In this document: piece after piece, positions 16,785 to 26,811 of the stretch
How the letters are laid out: each line of letters begins with the position of its first letter
How positions within the stretch are numbered: the first letter of the stretch is position 1
From: Dictyobacter arantiisoli
Lineage (GTDB): Bacteria; Chloroflexota; Ktedonobacteria; Ktedonobacterales; Ktedonobacteraceae
Reading direction: 5' to 3'
DNA length: 64,000 bases
Assembly (NCBI RefSeq): GCF_008326305.1
Contig: NZ_BIXY01000012.1
Coordinates: forward strand, 38,307-102,306
Position numbers and translations under genes: made by a program
The notes under the pieces: model-generated
Database searches by the model: none
What the model was told of the DNA's origin: nothing
The model's input: only the letters and a program-made list of their open reading frames with translations

Positions 16785-18077
16785 ATGATTATTATCGTCG
16801 GCGCGGGCCTGGCTGGCTTGACGTGTGCGAAAATGCTCTCTGAAGCTGGCCAAAAGGTGCTGGTTTTAGAGGCAGCTGACCAGGTTGGAGGCCGTGTCAG
16901 AACAGACTATCATGAAGACGGCTATCGCCTGGATCGCGGCTTTCAAGTCTTATTCACAGCCTATGAAGCGGCTGCGCGCCACTTAAACTTTACTGCACTC
17001 AAACAACGTCAATTTAATCCAGGCGCACTGCTCGTCAAAGATGGCAAACGCTATGAAATCACTGATCCCTTGCGTGAACCATCCCATACCATCTCAAGTG
17101 CATTTAATCCGTTGCTACCAGTTATCGATAAATTGCGCATTTTGAAACTCATCGCGCAAATTGGCCGCAAGTCTACTGAGGATATCTTCAGTGGAAAAGC
17201 ACAAAAGAATGGACAGGATGAGACGACCGAAACTTATCTGCGCCAGCAAGGCTTCTCAGATAAAATCATCGATAACTTTTTCCGCCCCTTCTATGGCGGC
17301 ATTTTCCTGGATCGAAGCTTGCAAACCAGCGCCCGTATGTTTCAATTTACCTTTAAGATGCTGGCAAGCGGCGATATCATTCTACCGGCCGAAGGCATTC
17401 AAGGTATCCCTGAGCAACTGGCTGCTCGCCTGCCTAGAGGATCAGTACGCTGTAATGCACGTGTCGGAGAGATCTTGATTGAAGAGGGACAGATACAGGG
17501 AGTACGCCTGATCAATGGTGAGCAGATAGCAGCGGATACGGTAGTGCTGGCGACCTCCAGTCCAGTGGTGAAAAAATTCGTGCACAAACAGTTACCAGAT
17601 ACGCCCATCGGGACGGTCTGCGTCTACTTTGGTGGAGATAAACGGCTCTATTCCCAGCGTAAGATCCTGCTGAATACCGCTCCGGATGCCTATGTCAATA
17701 ATGCCGTCCTGGTCAGCAATATCGCTCCAACCTATGCCCCACCACGCAAACATCTCCTCTCAGCAACGGTGCTGGGAAATCCTGATGAGAGCGATGTACA
17801 GGTGGCAGAGCGGGCACGGGCGGAAATCGCAACCTGGTTTCCCCATGATGATTTAAAGCCCTGGCAGTTACTGGCGGTCTATCGTCTGCCTTTTGCCCAG
17901 TTCGCACAACAACCCGGCATCTTCGATGCATTGCCATCACATCAAACGGAGGTTGAGGGGCTCTATCTGACAGGAGAGTATACGCGTTCAAGCAGCATTC
18001 AGGGGGCCATGCAGAGTGGGGAAGAGGCAGCTACACTTATCTTAAAAACGCCGCATCTGGTGTCCAGTCATTCCTAA
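16785..18077 (+). CDS. FAD-dependent amine oxidase/phytoene desaturase-like oxidoreductase
   Basis: The 430-residue protein starts MIIIVGAGLAGLTCAKML, a dinucleotide-binding GxGxxG Rossmann motif, followed by the VLEAADQVGGRVRT motif of the flavin amine oxidase/desaturase superfamily. A C-terminal FAD motif GLYLTGEYTRSSSIQGAMQ completes the cofactor site, so the chain is complete. The start at 16785 is set by AAGGAG ten bases upstream. An open frame extends back to 16470 inside the DUF1015 gene but is not coding there. The substrate (amine, carotenoid or other) cannot be told. It is likely co-transcribed with the DUF1015 gene. Confidence 0.88.
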   Translation: MIIIVGAGLAGLTCAKMLSEAGQKVLVLEAADQVGGRVRTDYHEDGYRLDRGFQVLFTAYEAAARHLNFTALKQRQFNPGALLVKDGKRYEITDPLREPSHTISSAFNPLLPVIDKLRILKLIAQIGRKSTEDIFSGKAQKNGQDETTETYLRQQGFSDKIIDNFFRPFYGGIFLDRSLQTSARMFQFTFKMLASGDIILPAEGIQGIPEQLAARLPRGSVRCNARVGEILIEEGQIQGVRLINGEQIAADTVVLATSSPVVKKFVHKQLPDTPIGTVCVYFGGDKRLYSQRKILLNTAPDAYVNNAVLVSNIAPTYAPPRKHLLSATVLGNPDESDVQVAERARAEIATWFPHDDLKPWQLLAVYRLPFAQFAQQPGIFDALPSHQTEVEGLYLTGEYTRSSSIQGAMQSGEEAATLILKTPHLVSSHS

Positions 18078-18120
18078 CATACTTCTCTACAAGCAACCAC
18101 AATTACCGGCAAGTGCCATC

Positions 18121-18155
18121 AGGACCAGGCGTATTGCTTAGCAAGCCTGGTCCCG
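18121..18155. terminator. Terminator between convergent genes
   Basis: GGACCAGGC pairs with GCCTGGTCC, and an inner TTGC/GCAA pair around TTA stacks on it with a three-base bulge. A short T run follows on the plus strand. It lies between the FAD oxidoreductase stop and the HEAT-like gene stop. Confidence 0.6.
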
Positions 18156-18156
18156 T

Positions 18157-19818
18157 TTAATCCTGCTGGAAAAATTCGACGGGAAATGAATTAAGGGTCC
18201 CACTACGCAACGACTCAACCATCAAACGCAATGGGCCTTGCTCTATGGAGAGGCGGATAAAGGCGATGGCAAAGACCTGATCACGTGGGGCCACCTGCGA
18301 TTCAGGCGCGAGGAGCGCCGCCGTAGCCCGTAAGACTGGCACCTGCTCTCGATAAACTGCTTTTTCCTGCTCAAAGAGCGCCGCCTGACGCAATAAGCGC
18401 GCGCTATAAAGCGTACGCCACTGCTCATCAATCAACTCATCCACAGCCTCCAGCGCCAGCATATCGAGCAATATTTGTTGTTCTTGTTGCTTCTTTTTAC
18501 TCTTACGGCGAGCATTGGTATTCGCCTCAAAGACATTCTGTGCTGTCCAATAACGCGTAATAAATGGCTCAATGCGCTCGATTGGCTCATACAACCAGGA
18601 TGAAAATTCCTTGAACTGGTAGAGCGTATCGGCATGCTGCGTTAATCTGAGCGTCTCTTCATTCAAAGCTAACGACGCTAACTTTGTCACAGGCAGGCGA
18701 GCCAGGGCGTTCTTATCGCGCAGACCAGCCTCAATTAAAGGGCGCCAGATTGAATAGGAGATCGGCAATTTGCTGCGTGTCCGTCGATTGAGGGCACGCG
18801 CCTCCATAATCACCGCCCGTGCATAGTCAAACGAGACGGAAAAACTACTAAAGCCCTGCTCATCCAGATCCCCTACCAGCGACTCCCACTGTTCAACATC
18901 CATCTCATCAATGCCATAACAATCTTTAATACCCTTTTGATCCTGATAAAGGATATTCACGCCCTTGATCAGACCATCGGGACGGAGCCAGGAAAGCATA
19001 ATCAATTGCGTCCCTGAACCATCAATCGAACTGACACGCGCCTGATAGGATGCATACTGGGGCTGGCGAGCCTCAAACATCGCCGTATCTTCCGATCCCA
19101 GCATGGCCTGCATCGTCAAACGCCCAAGCGTGGTACGCGCCTGCTGCTTAAGTTCCCGATTGGAACTGGTGGCAATGAAATGATTAAGCGCTGGAATAGA
19201 TTGATTGATGGAGATGGGACCAAGCTGCTCAAGCGCCTCAATGATCGCCGCAACCACCTTACCGGTCTGATTTTCTAGCAGGGGAACCAGCAGATTAGCT
19301 GCGCGTGGATCGCTACTATTTCCCAGCCAGGAAACAAAGGCCAGACGGCGCTCCACCGGCATCGACACCACATCCTCAAGAATCGTCTCGACCCCCATTT
19401 CATTCTGGCCGACCAATTCAAGAAGGCGCATCTGCATCTGCCGAATTGCACCCGCAGGATCGTTCAAGTACTCAACAATCCCATCATCAGCCATTTCCGA
19501 TCCCAATTCTTTCAGGATAGGAGAAAGAGAAAGCTTTGCCAGATCACTTACCGTGGGATCGGTTACAAAATCCTCAAGACCCTCTAGATCAAAGTCGGTG
19601 GCTAACTCCGCCAGAATGCGCAAGGCAGCAGCCTGCGCCTGCGCATCATTGCTGCGCAGCAGATGGAGCACTTTTTCCCGTGCACCCTCGGCCCATTCTT
19701 CATCCAGCCGATCAAGATAATGGGACATCGTCTCGACATCAATATCTTCGCGCCGACTGATCGCAAGTAAGATACTATCTACACTCTCTTGAGGGGACCC
19801 CTTGCGTCCTCTTGGCAT
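18157..19818 (-). CDS. HEAT-like repeat protein of unknown function
   Basis: The 553-residue protein is helical. Residues about 10-240 show HEAT-like pairs, for example AREKVLHLLRSNDAQAQAAALRILAEL, seen here as separate helices, and ANLLVPLLENQTGKVVAAII. A beta-rich middle block (about 265-340) contains LIMLSWLRPDGLIKGVNILY, and the rest is helical with a basic KKKQQEQQ patch near 455. No enzyme motif, signal peptide or membrane helix is visible. ATG 19818 with GGAG 11 bases upstream is preferred over an earlier GTG-type start at 19893. I do not recognise a named family. Confidence 0.65.
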   Translation of the reverse strand: MPRGRKGSPQESVDSILLAISRREDIDVETMSHYLDRLDEEWAEGAREKVLHLLRSNDAQAQAAALRILAELATDFDLEGLEDFVTDPTVSDLAKLSLSPILKELGSEMADDGIVEYLNDPAGAIRQMQMRLLELVGQNEMGVETILEDVVSMPVERRLAFVSWLGNSSDPRAANLLVPLLENQTGKVVAAIIEALEQLGPISINQSIPALNHFIATSSNRELKQQARTTLGRLTMQAMLGSEDTAMFEARQPQYASYQARVSSIDGSGTQLIMLSWLRPDGLIKGVNILYQDQKGIKDCYGIDEMDVEQWESLVGDLDEQGFSSFSVSFDYARAVIMEARALNRRTRSKLPISYSIWRPLIEAGLRDKNALARLPVTKLASLALNEETLRLTQHADTLYQFKEFSSWLYEPIERIEPFITRYWTAQNVFEANTNARRKSKKKQQEQQILLDMLALEAVDELIDEQWRTLYSARLLRQAALFEQEKAVYREQVPVLRATAALLAPESQVAPRDQVFAIAFIRLSIEQGPLRLMVESLRSGTLNSFPVEFFQQD

Positions 19819-19960
19819 AAGCTTTTGCTCTCCTTTAGTGGAGTAATAAGCACACCCTTCTTGGGCAGGCATCAATGCAAGGAATTGTACCACGTTGACT
19901 TGTCAGCGTCGAGATCATCCACCGGATAGGTAGGGGATGCATATGCGCAATACAAATGTG

Positions 19961-20006
19961 AAAAAAAAGTAACAGGCAGGCTATCTCTTTTCATCCTACC
20001 TGTTAC
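19961..20006 (-). terminator. Intrinsic terminator of the tail-anchored protein gene
   Basis: On the minus strand GTAACAGGTAGG pairs with CCTGCCTGTTAC (one mismatch) and is followed by eight T residues (19961-19968). This is a textbook intrinsic terminator just after the stop at 20034. Confidence 0.8.
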
Positions 20007-20033
20007 AGACACGCTATAATGGAATGTATCCGA

Positions 20034-20702
20034 TCAACGGATCATTAAATATCCCATACTTGATAAGAACAATAAAATCAGGCATAAAGTGATACAGATC
20101 AATAAAAATGTGCCAAGGAGCCATATGAGAAACTCCAGGCGACCGGGACGCAATAACCATGCACGCACACCTTTGATTGGCTCAAAGGCTAGAGAAGAGG
20201 CTATCCGCGCACCAAACGGATGGGAGAGTAAGGGCGGCATCGTATCAATATCATCAATATGGTGCTCGCGCAAACGCTCAATGATCGATTGCTCACGCGG
20301 CTTCATCGTCACTGCAACAGAGGCCCGCGTATGCGATTGTGACAGCCTGGTCTGCCCAACAGAATGCAGTGTAGCAGGTTGCAAGGCCGGTAAAACCGCG
20401 TCAGTGCTTGCTAACGTCAGCTGCTCCACACTACTGGCAACCATATACTGGGTTGTTTCATATTCCCAGATAGGGCGCGCCTGTGGCATCGTCGGAACAC
20501 GCGTCATATCTATATCTTCAGTATTTCTGTCTACCCGAGCATAGGGGGCACGTACACGAGGAGTAGTCGTAGAACGTGCTGAAGCACGGGCTGGAATAGC
20601 CGGTAACGCAGGTGCGCGCCGTGCTGGGCTATATTCACCCACCAGAAAATGCCCCCGATAGGAGCGTCCTTCTTTATGCATTGGATAGATTACATCCGCC
20701 AT
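20034..20702 (-). CDS. Protein with a single C-terminal membrane anchor
   Basis: The 222-residue protein is not recognised. Residues 1-180 are hydrophilic and rich in Arg, Ala, Pro and Thr. The C terminus holds one strong hydrophobic segment (LEFLIWLLGTFLLICITLCL and following residues, about 190-215) ending SSMGYLMIR, so it looks tail-anchored with its bulk in the cytoplasm. The ATG at 20702 follows an AGGAAG and is preferred over an upstream start at 20750. It lies head-to-head with the sigma factor gene across a 650-base gap. No catalytic motif is seen. Confidence 0.6.
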   Translation of the reverse strand: MADVIYPMHKEGRSYRGHFLVGEYSPARRAPALPAIPARASARSTTTPRVRAPYARVDRNTEDIDMTRVPTMPQARPIWEYETTQYMVASSVEQLTLASTDAVLPALQPATLHSVGQTRLSQSHTRASVAVTMKPREQSIIERLREHHIDDIDTMPPLLSHPFGARIASSLAFEPIKGVRAWLLRPGRLEFLIWLLGTFLLICITLCLILLFLSSMGYLMIR

Positions 20703-21353
20703 ATCACATTTCTTCCTACACAGCAAAGTGCGAAAAACAGCTCGATTCATGCTCCAGATAACAAATACATGTCCTCTTCCATCCCTTCAAAAACTCCCCA
20801 CTCGTGTAAATAAACGCCCTCTCCTTCTCTTTTCGCTGTCCTGACGCATTCAAAGGTCAGATTGGCCTACCAGCAGCCTTTATCCTTATACATTGCGCAT
20901 CCATCACAGGGAAAAGGCTTGTCCCACAACAGGAAATGTTCTATACACAACCAATCAGCACACGGCCTTCTTCAATGGAAAAGAGTGGGTAAAATTCCTC
21001 ACAGGTGGAAAAAATTTCCACTTTATTGATCCCTATCTCTTCAAAAGAGCCTGTCAAAACAGGTTTACCAGGACATTTGTGACCATTTAAAGTCAGGATT
21101 GTCCATTTGTACTGACCTATTTACAAGCTCAAGTCACCTTGTTCAACAAATCTTTCACTCCATCTCGGCAAAAAAAATAGCCTGGAATACATCCCTACAC
21201 CTCTATATCGGCACATATCTTGCATGCATAGGTATATTAGGGGAGATATGTCCGAAATTTTTTCGGGTATGGTATATTCTATTAACCGATATGCATCACA
21301 TATCTCCGGTTACCAACTTGTGGAATGGGATTTGAGTAAGGAGGAGTAGGTAT
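20703..21353. other. Long divergent regulatory region upstream of the sigma factor
   Basis: The 651 bases have no credible gene. A small hairpin GTGGAAA-AAA-TTTCCAC (21005-21021) followed by TTTATT could act as an attenuator or terminator, and CCGAAA-TTT-TTTCGG near 21253 is another short stem. A strong AAGGAGGA lies eight bases before the sigma ATG. The unusual length suggests more regulation than for the neighbours. Confidence 0.45.
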
Positions 21354-22550
21354 ATGGTAGCCCTAACAGGACAGGTACTCACACGTGAGAACGGGCCAGT
21401 CGAAAGATCAGCCTGTGTCGTCACAGAACGACGTGAGGATCTGCCTACCCAAAGCAATACAAATATTACAGCAGCACACCCCGGTCCTCATGTTACAAAT
21501 AAGAAGACCATCCTAACACATATCCATGAACAGGACACGACATTCTCTACTGTTATTATAGACAACACACAAAAAAACACACTGCCAGTCGCAAAACCCG
21601 CTCGCGCAACCAGGACAGGCAAGAGCAAAGCAACCTATATAAAACAACGCTATGAAGAGGAACATGAGGAATATCTGGTCGAGGAGGAGGAAGAAGAATC
21701 AGAAGGTGCTGGGAAAAATGATCTCGAAGCGGAAAATGCTATTCGGCAATACCTGGCCGAGATTGGACGCTATCCATTGCTCTCAGCAGCACAGGAAATG
21801 CAACTGGCACGCAGGATTATCGATGGCGATCTCCGCGCCCAACAACAACTGGTTGAGGCCAATTTACGCCTCGTGGTCAGTATCGCCAAACGCTACAATA
21901 ATCATGGTGTATCGCTCCTCGATCTAATACAAGAGGGCAATCTGGGTCTGATCAGGGCCGCGCAAAAATTTGATCCCGTACGGGGTTTCCGCTTTAGTAC
22001 CTATGCGACCTGGTGGATTCGCCAGGCTATCAGTAGGGCAGTTGCTGAACATACGCGAACCATTCATATTCCCGTTCATGTAGTTGAGCTCATCTATAAA
22101 ATGAAACGTACGACGCGACAACTCTATCAGGACCTGGGACGCGATCCTTTTCCGGAGGAAATCGCACAGGCAATTCATCTCAGTAAAGAAAGGGTCGTAG
22201 AACTCCAGAGTATGGCAGAGCCACCCATTTCACTCGATGCTCCCTTGATCGATGATGAGTTGTATCATCTGGCCGATATGATTGTAGATCCCCACGCGGC
22301 AGTGCCAGCCGATGTGGTCACGCATCAGGTATTACGTGACCAGATCTCACGCGCACTCGAAACGTTGAGTCAACGGGAACGCCAGATCATCGAGCTTCGC
22401 TATGGGCTACAGGATGGCTACTGCCATACCCTGGAAGAGCTCAGTTGCTATTTCAAGCTGACTCGCGAACGTATACGCCAGATTGAAGTAAAAGCACTGC
22501 GGACATTACGTCAGCCAGTGCAGGTTCATTTGTTGCGGGACTTCGCTTAG
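21354..22550 (+). CDS. RNA polymerase sigma-70 factor, RpoD/SigA type
   Basis: The 398-residue protein has a variable acidic N-terminal 120 residues ([16 protein letters not shown]). Region 1.2 follows ([19 protein letters not shown]), then 2.1-2.4 with [18 protein letters not shown] and [16 protein letters not shown], region 3, and 4.1-4.2 ending [18 protein letters not shown]. The presence of 1.2 through 4.2 places it in group 1 or 2. Whether it is the housekeeping or an alternative factor cannot be settled here. Its 3' end overlaps the last 98 bases of the opposing HD-GYP gene, so the DNA for region 4.2 is also coding on the other strand. Confidence 0.95.
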   Translation: MVALTGQVLTRENGPVERSACVVTERREDLPTQSNTNITAAHPGPHVTNKKTILTHIHEQDTTFSTVIIDNTQKNTLPVAKPARATRTGKSKATYIKQRYEEEHEEYLVEEEEEESEGAGKNDLEAENAIRQYLAEIGRYPLLSAAQEMQLARRIIDGDLRAQQQLVEANLRLVVSIAKRYNNHGVSLLDLIQEGNLGLIRAAQKFDPVRGFRFSTYATWWIRQAISRAVAEHTRTIHIPVHVVELIYKMKRTTRQLYQDLGRDPFPEEIAQAIHLSKERVVELQSMAEPPISLDAPLIDDELYHLADMIVDPHAAVPADVVTHQVLRDQISRALETLSQRERQIIELRYGLQDGYCHTLEELSCYFKLTRERIRQIEVKALRTLRQPVQVHLLRDFA

Positions 22551-23283
22551 CAGGAACACCAGGATAGGCTTGCATCTGACTTTCATTCAAAAGCACTTGA
22601 AGAAAAACACCTACAATTTGCGGGTCAAATTGATGGCCAGCACAACATATTAATTCTCTACATGCATGCAATATAGGCAACGGTTTTCCATATGCTCTAT
22701 AAGAAACCATGGCATCGTATGAATCGACGACCGCTAGAATACGCGCTAAGAGAGGAATTTCTTTGCCAGTTAAGCCAACTGGATAACCGTTGCCATCCCA
22801 TGCTTCATGATGGGCAACCACAAGCAGGGCTATTTGTTCAAATAGCCCGCCAATGTGTTGCAATAGCTTCTGACCAATCTCAGGATGGAGACGAACCAAC
22901 GCACGTTCATCCTCATCTAATGGACCCCGCTTCTGTAAAATGGTATCTGGAATAGCAACTTTTCCAATATCATGCAATAAGGCCGCCAGCCGTAACAGAA
23001 TAAGTTCTGGCTGTGGAAGGTGTAACGCGCTACCAACGGTCTCCGCTATGCGTACCAATCGGCGCGCATGGGCACAGGTTGCCGCATCGCACCAGACAGA
23101 CAATGTTCTTTGAATTGCCAGTTCCAGAGCTTGTACCCGATACTGCACATCGTTACGAGAGGAGATATCAACGATATTCTCTGTCAGTGAGTACCCATAA
23201 TGCGCAAAGACACAGATCAGTTCCTGGCGCAAGAAGTTCTCACAACACAAAGTAGCCGTGCCATTGATGAGCATGAAACACAC
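22453..23283 (-). CDS. HD-GYP domain phosphohydrolase
   Basis: The 276-residue protein has a short N-terminal part and a full HD-GYP domain (about 65-235). Visible are His 72, [12 protein letters not shown] with HD at 104-105, [24 protein letters not shown] with GYP at 166-168, and [18 protein letters not shown] enzymes usually hydrolyse cyclic di-GMP using a two- or three-metal centre. There is no receiver or membrane domain, so input would come from a partner. The last 32 residues lie beyond the domain and are encoded antisense to the sigma factor gene, suggesting the original stop was lost. Confidence 0.9.
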   Translation of the reverse strand: MCFMLINGTATLCCENFLRQELICVFAHYGYSLTENIVDISSRNDVQYRVQALELAIQRTLSVWCDAATCAHARRLVRIAETVGSALHLPQPELILLRLAALLHDIGKVAIPDTILQKRGPLDEDERALVRLHPEIGQKLLQHIGGLFEQIALLVVAHHEAWDGNGYPVGLTGKEIPLLARILAVVDSYDAMVSYRAYGKPLPILHACRELICCAGHQFDPQIVGVFLQVLLNESQMQAYPGVPAKRSPATNEPALADVMSAVLLLQSGVYVRESA

Positions 23284-23695
23284 TCCTTGTCTAGTGGGCG
23301 GCTAAACGTGTACGTGTAGTAGAGTCTCTACTCTATCTACGTCAAAACACACCTTCTGTTACACAATAAATGACTGAGAAACGCGGAAACACAAAAAGAA
23401 ATGTCAATATTGGTCCATCTTTCCATCGCAACAATCAGATTAAAGCGCTCTTTTTCTGCCACGACGGCAAGTCTGGCAGATCTTTATTATCAAGAATTGA
23501 CATATACCAGTACATTTTTCTATCCGCTTGACGACATAGACACAATCCATCTACACTTGATTCGATTCAGACTATTCTGATTGGAGAAAACTTTCCAACT
23601 TTTCCTTCTTCTTTCTACCAGAGCGTTACCAGGAAGGGGCAAAGGGGGAAAGTGCATTCCAAAATACATCAGATCTGTGGGGGAGATTGAGGCAA
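23284..23695. other. Divergent promoter region
   Basis: The 412 bases separate the HD-GYP gene and the Pro/Thr-stalk gene. A small palindrome GTAGAG-T-CTCTAC at 23319-23331 near the HD-GYP start may be an operator. No gene or RNA element is evident. Confidence 0.45.
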
Positions 23696-25102
23696 GTGAA
23701 CAACGATCATAAAAAAAGGATGGTAAGCCGCTTTAGAGCCGCTATCATTTGTATTATTTTTCTCATCTTTATCAGTGCCAGTTTGTTTTTTGTGCAAACA
23801 CATGTTCAGGCGGCTAACCCGACTCCCACCAGTAGCCCATCCATAGCAGTTGATGCTACCATTCCAGCGTTGCCTACAAACACTCCAACGATAGCACCAC
23901 CAATACCGTCACCTACACCAATCCCTCAGGTCACACCAACAACAGTCCCTGCACCAACGTCCACGCCGAAACCAACTCGGGTGCCTGTTCTGCCTACGCA
24001 ACCAACGGCAACAGCCATTCCACCAACCGTTCCTACCGTCAATCCGGGAGGGATTATTCCTCCAGTATTAGCACCAGATATAACGCCGACCGCCCAGGCT
24101 AATCCAACGAAGACGCCAACACCTACCCCTTCGCCGACTCCAGACGCAAGTACACCGACAGCAACCGTTACCGCAGGCGGAGCCATAACCAATCAAGCCC
24201 CGACATCTACTGACCAAAACAGTAATGGTATGAGTAATTTAATTGTGCCAGTTGTGGTCGGAGTAGGGCTGGCTGCAGTGATCGGGGTAGTGCTCGGCAT
24301 CTACTTTTTAAAGAAGCAAAAAGCACCAGTGCGCCGACCGCTCTCAGCACGCGCCTATGGTAGAACTGGCACAGGTGTAGCCACGCCCGGCATGCAACCA
24401 ACACCCTGGCTCAATCAACAACAGATAACAGCAGGGCCTGGTCTCGACACGCCGAACTATGCACAAATTGCCGCCAATGAAGCTACCCTTGCCGCTACGG
24501 CCATTCCTATGCCCACGGGCCGTCAGAGAGCTATCACGCCAATGTCGTCTGCACCGTTCACCGGGTCACAACCAATTATCGCGATGCCTGCTGAGCGTCA
24601 ACAAAACATCACGTCGATGTCATCTGCGCCTTTTACTGGCCCACAACAAGCCATTCCAATGCCCACAAGCCGTCAGCAGAGCCCTACACCTGCACTCCCA
24701 CCGCTACCAAATACCCCAGGGACACCATATAGCCCTGCGCAGGCTGATAAAAACCATGTCCCCAGCGACACACAACCAACGGCGATTTCCCTGGCATCTC
24801 AGGGTGCAAGTCCAGCGCAAATCAATCCTATCAGTACCAGTGATATGAATCCTTTGCTGCTTGACTCATTTGATCTCAGCCACATTTTGCCACAACAAAA
24901 CCAGCAAGATGTAACAACTCGGCCTGATCTCGCACAGCCAGCGATCAATGCCAGCGCCTTCTCGCCGCTCCTTGCGCCAAATATTCAGGATGATCCGGTG
25001 CTAGAAACTATCATGCGCCAAGCTCAGATGGGACTCTATGCCATCTCAGATAAAGATCCCGCCAACGCTAACGACACACAAGAGGATGCCTTCCTTTCAT
25101 AG
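23696..25102 (+). CDS. Pro/Thr-stalk single-pass membrane protein
   Basis: The 468-residue protein has an N-terminal signal (FRAAIICIIFLIFISASLFF, about 13-32, cleavage probable after VQA). An extracellular Pro/Thr-rich stalk (about 35-175, many TPTP repeats) follows. One membrane helix (LIVPVVVGVGLAAVIGVVLG, about 181-200) with a KKQK stop-transfer leads to a cytoplasmic Pro/Gln/Ser-rich tail. In the tail a unit of about 24 residues occurs in near-tandem (MSSAPFTGSQPI, MSSAPFTGPQQA, with MPTGRQ/MPAERQ/MPTSRQ). GTG 23696 suits the GGGGGAG spacing better than TTG 23687. No enzyme domain is seen. A surface or envelope-spanning linker is plausible. Confidence 0.7.
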   Translation: MNNDHKKRMVSRFRAAIICIIFLIFISASLFFVQTHVQAANPTPTSSPSIAVDATIPALPTNTPTIAPPIPSPTPIPQVTPTTVPAPTSTPKPTRVPVLPTQPTATAIPPTVPTVNPGGIIPPVLAPDITPTAQANPTKTPTPTPSPTPDASTPTATVTAGGAITNQAPTSTDQNSNGMSNLIVPVVVGVGLAAVIGVVLGIYFLKKQKAPVRRPLSARAYGRTGTGVATPGMQPTPWLNQQQITAGPGLDTPNYAQIAANEATLAATAIPMPTGRQRAITPMSSAPFTGSQPIIAMPAERQQNITSMSSAPFTGPQQAIPMPTSRQQSPTPALPPLPNTPGTPYSPAQADKNHVPSDTQPTAISLASQGASPAQINPISTSDMNPLLLDSFDLSHILPQQNQQDVTTRPDLAQPAINASAFSPLLAPNIQDDPVLETIMRQAQMGLYAISDKDPANANDTQEDAFLS

Positions 25103-25120
25103 GAAAAGCAAACAGATTGA

Positions 25121-25158
25121 AAAAAAGGAGCTGTATGTGTACATGCAGCTCCTTTTTT
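25121..25158 (+). terminator. Intrinsic terminator
   Basis: AAAAAAGGAGCTGTATGT pairs with ACATGCAGCTCCTTTTTT (one G-T pair), ending in a T run, 18 bases after the stop of the Pro/Thr-stalk gene. Confidence 0.85.
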
Positions 25159-25290
25159 CTGCTGTATTCAGGAACACCTATCCTCTGCAATCGAAACAGT
25201 ACCTCTCTGTAGAGATTTGGAAATTCGGGCAAACAGCAGTACGATAAGAGAAGAAAAGATAAAGAAAAGCATTCTGTGGAAGAGGTCGTT

Positions 25291-26298
25291 ATGATCGTGT
25301 GGGTTCATGGTTTTGATTGGGAAGCATATACCAGATATGTAATGCCAGCCTTCAAGGATTGGCTACTGGAAGCAAATACGGCACCACTTTACCAGCTGTA
25401 CAGTCAGACGCTTTGTGCACGCGAAGAACAATTTTTGCCACCGGCTCTCTATAGCTCACGCACCTGGACACGAGCGCAGTCCTTTGTGGCGCAGCTGCCA
25501 CAGGGAGCGCATACACGGCGCGAATACCAGATACTCTGTAACGCTGAAACTTTTACCAGCCTCAGTGATAGATATGTGCATCATCATCCTCCACAGCTCT
25601 ATCCAAATTCTGACGCACTCAGGAGCATCTGGGGAGCACTAATCGCTGAATATTGTCAGGTCAGCTTTACATTGCCCAGAGAGGCTGCACATGAAGGGGA
25701 AATGGAGAGGAAACCAGAAGAATTGAGCGCTAAACAAATGACCGATCAGGGAGAAATTCTGTCGCTTCTATACGCTGCGGGACTCGGCGCATTGGCAGGC
25801 GAAAGCAGTCAACCCCCTGCAACCCAATCCAAACCTTTCGTCAATAATCAACTGGACAGCGAGGAGGAAGAGGAGGAATGGACGAACAGGGGGGGGACAT
25901 CGCGGGCATGGCATGGCACTCATATCGGAAAATATCCCACAACCCTGCATCTGCGTGGCTGGCTAGCTGGCATCTCGATACGGGCATTGGCTCTCTTTGA
26001 ACTACTTGCCTGTGGTCGACGTCAACTGCCCTTTGGCTATCGTAGTGGTGAACTCTATGAAGACACAATTGGTTATCTCACTCCAGACGAAGTCGTCCAA
26101 TTCGCCCAATGCCTGCGACACGCGCAAGCCCCCGATCCTCTCCTGGCACAGCTAGATTACACCAAATTTCGCCATCAGCAAAACTCCAGACAGGAATTTC
26201 GTATGCTTGATGAAGTGCTTCCCGCCCACGCCACAGCATTGCTTACAGTGACACGGATGGCCGCACAATATCATCTGGGACTGCTCTGCCGTATTTAG
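25291..26298 (+). CDS. Uncharacterised 335-residue protein
   Basis: I do not recognise this protein. It begins MIVWVHGFDWEAYTRYVMPA, then has a mostly helical region to residue 120, an acidic low-complexity patch (DSEEEEEEWTNRG near 190-200), and a helical C-terminal part. That part holds LRGWLAGISIRALALFELLACG near 225 and TPDEVVQFAQCLRHAQ near 268. A DUF1877-like arrangement is possible because of the ALFELLACGRRQLPFGYR block, but this is only a guess. ATG 25291 follows GGAAGAGG by five bases. There is no membrane segment or signal peptide. Confidence 0.6.
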   Translation: MIVWVHGFDWEAYTRYVMPAFKDWLLEANTAPLYQLYSQTLCAREEQFLPPALYSSRTWTRAQSFVAQLPQGAHTRREYQILCNAETFTSLSDRYVHHHPPQLYPNSDALRSIWGALIAEYCQVSFTLPREAAHEGEMERKPEELSAKQMTDQGEILSLLYAAGLGALAGESSQPPATQSKPFVNNQLDSEEEEEEWTNRGGTSRAWHGTHIGKYPTTLHLRGWLAGISIRALALFELLACGRRQLPFGYRSGELYEDTIGYLTPDEVVQFAQCLRHAQAPDPLLAQLDYTKFRHQQNSRQEFRMLDEVLPAHATALLTVTRMAAQYHLGLLCRI

Positions 26299-26523
26299 CT
26301 GAGGACAGCAAGTACCTGATAGCATAGGATTATCAGTAGTAACGTAAAAACCAGGCATTGTCCGCATCAATTGACAAGCTATCTGAAATACCGTAGTATT
26401 AAGCTAGAATATGGTAAAGATAGGGCTGCAAGTATGGCAGCATAGACAGTGTATCTAAACCATTTATCCCTTGTCCTCATCTAGCGGCTAGTTTTCCATC
26501 AGACAGAGCAAAGGAGCAAAAAA

Positions 26524-26730
26524 ATGGTAACTCGGCCAACATCAACTCGCAAGGATCGGCGCTGGTTCTTATTACTACTACTCATCCCCTATATTTTTTT
26601 ACTCATCCCATCCTTTTATAACGCGTTAGCGCCGTCCTTTCTTGGCATACCCTACTTCTACTGGTACCAGATGCTATGGATCATTCTGACAGCCATCATC
26701 ACCGCACTTGTCTATTTTATGGGTGCCTGA
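26524..26730 (+). CDS. DUF3311 small membrane protein
   Basis: The 68-residue protein has two membrane helices (FLLLLLIPYIFLLIPSFY and YQMLWIILTAIITALVYFM) joined by the short FLGIPYFYWYQ loop typical of DUF3311. Such proteins are encoded directly before sodium:solute symporters and may be small subunits, as here with the SSS gene 81 bases downstream. GGAG lies eight bases before the ATG. Confidence 0.85.
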   Translation: MVTRPTSTRKDRRWFLLLLLIPYIFLLIPSFYNALAPSFLGIPYFYWYQMLWIILTAIITALVYFMGA

Positions 26731-26811
26731 AGCAAGTGCGGTGCCAATTGAGACCCTTGTAACCTGATCTGTTGCTACTCTGTATAGAATGTTCAGAAAG
26801 GGAGGGCGTTA

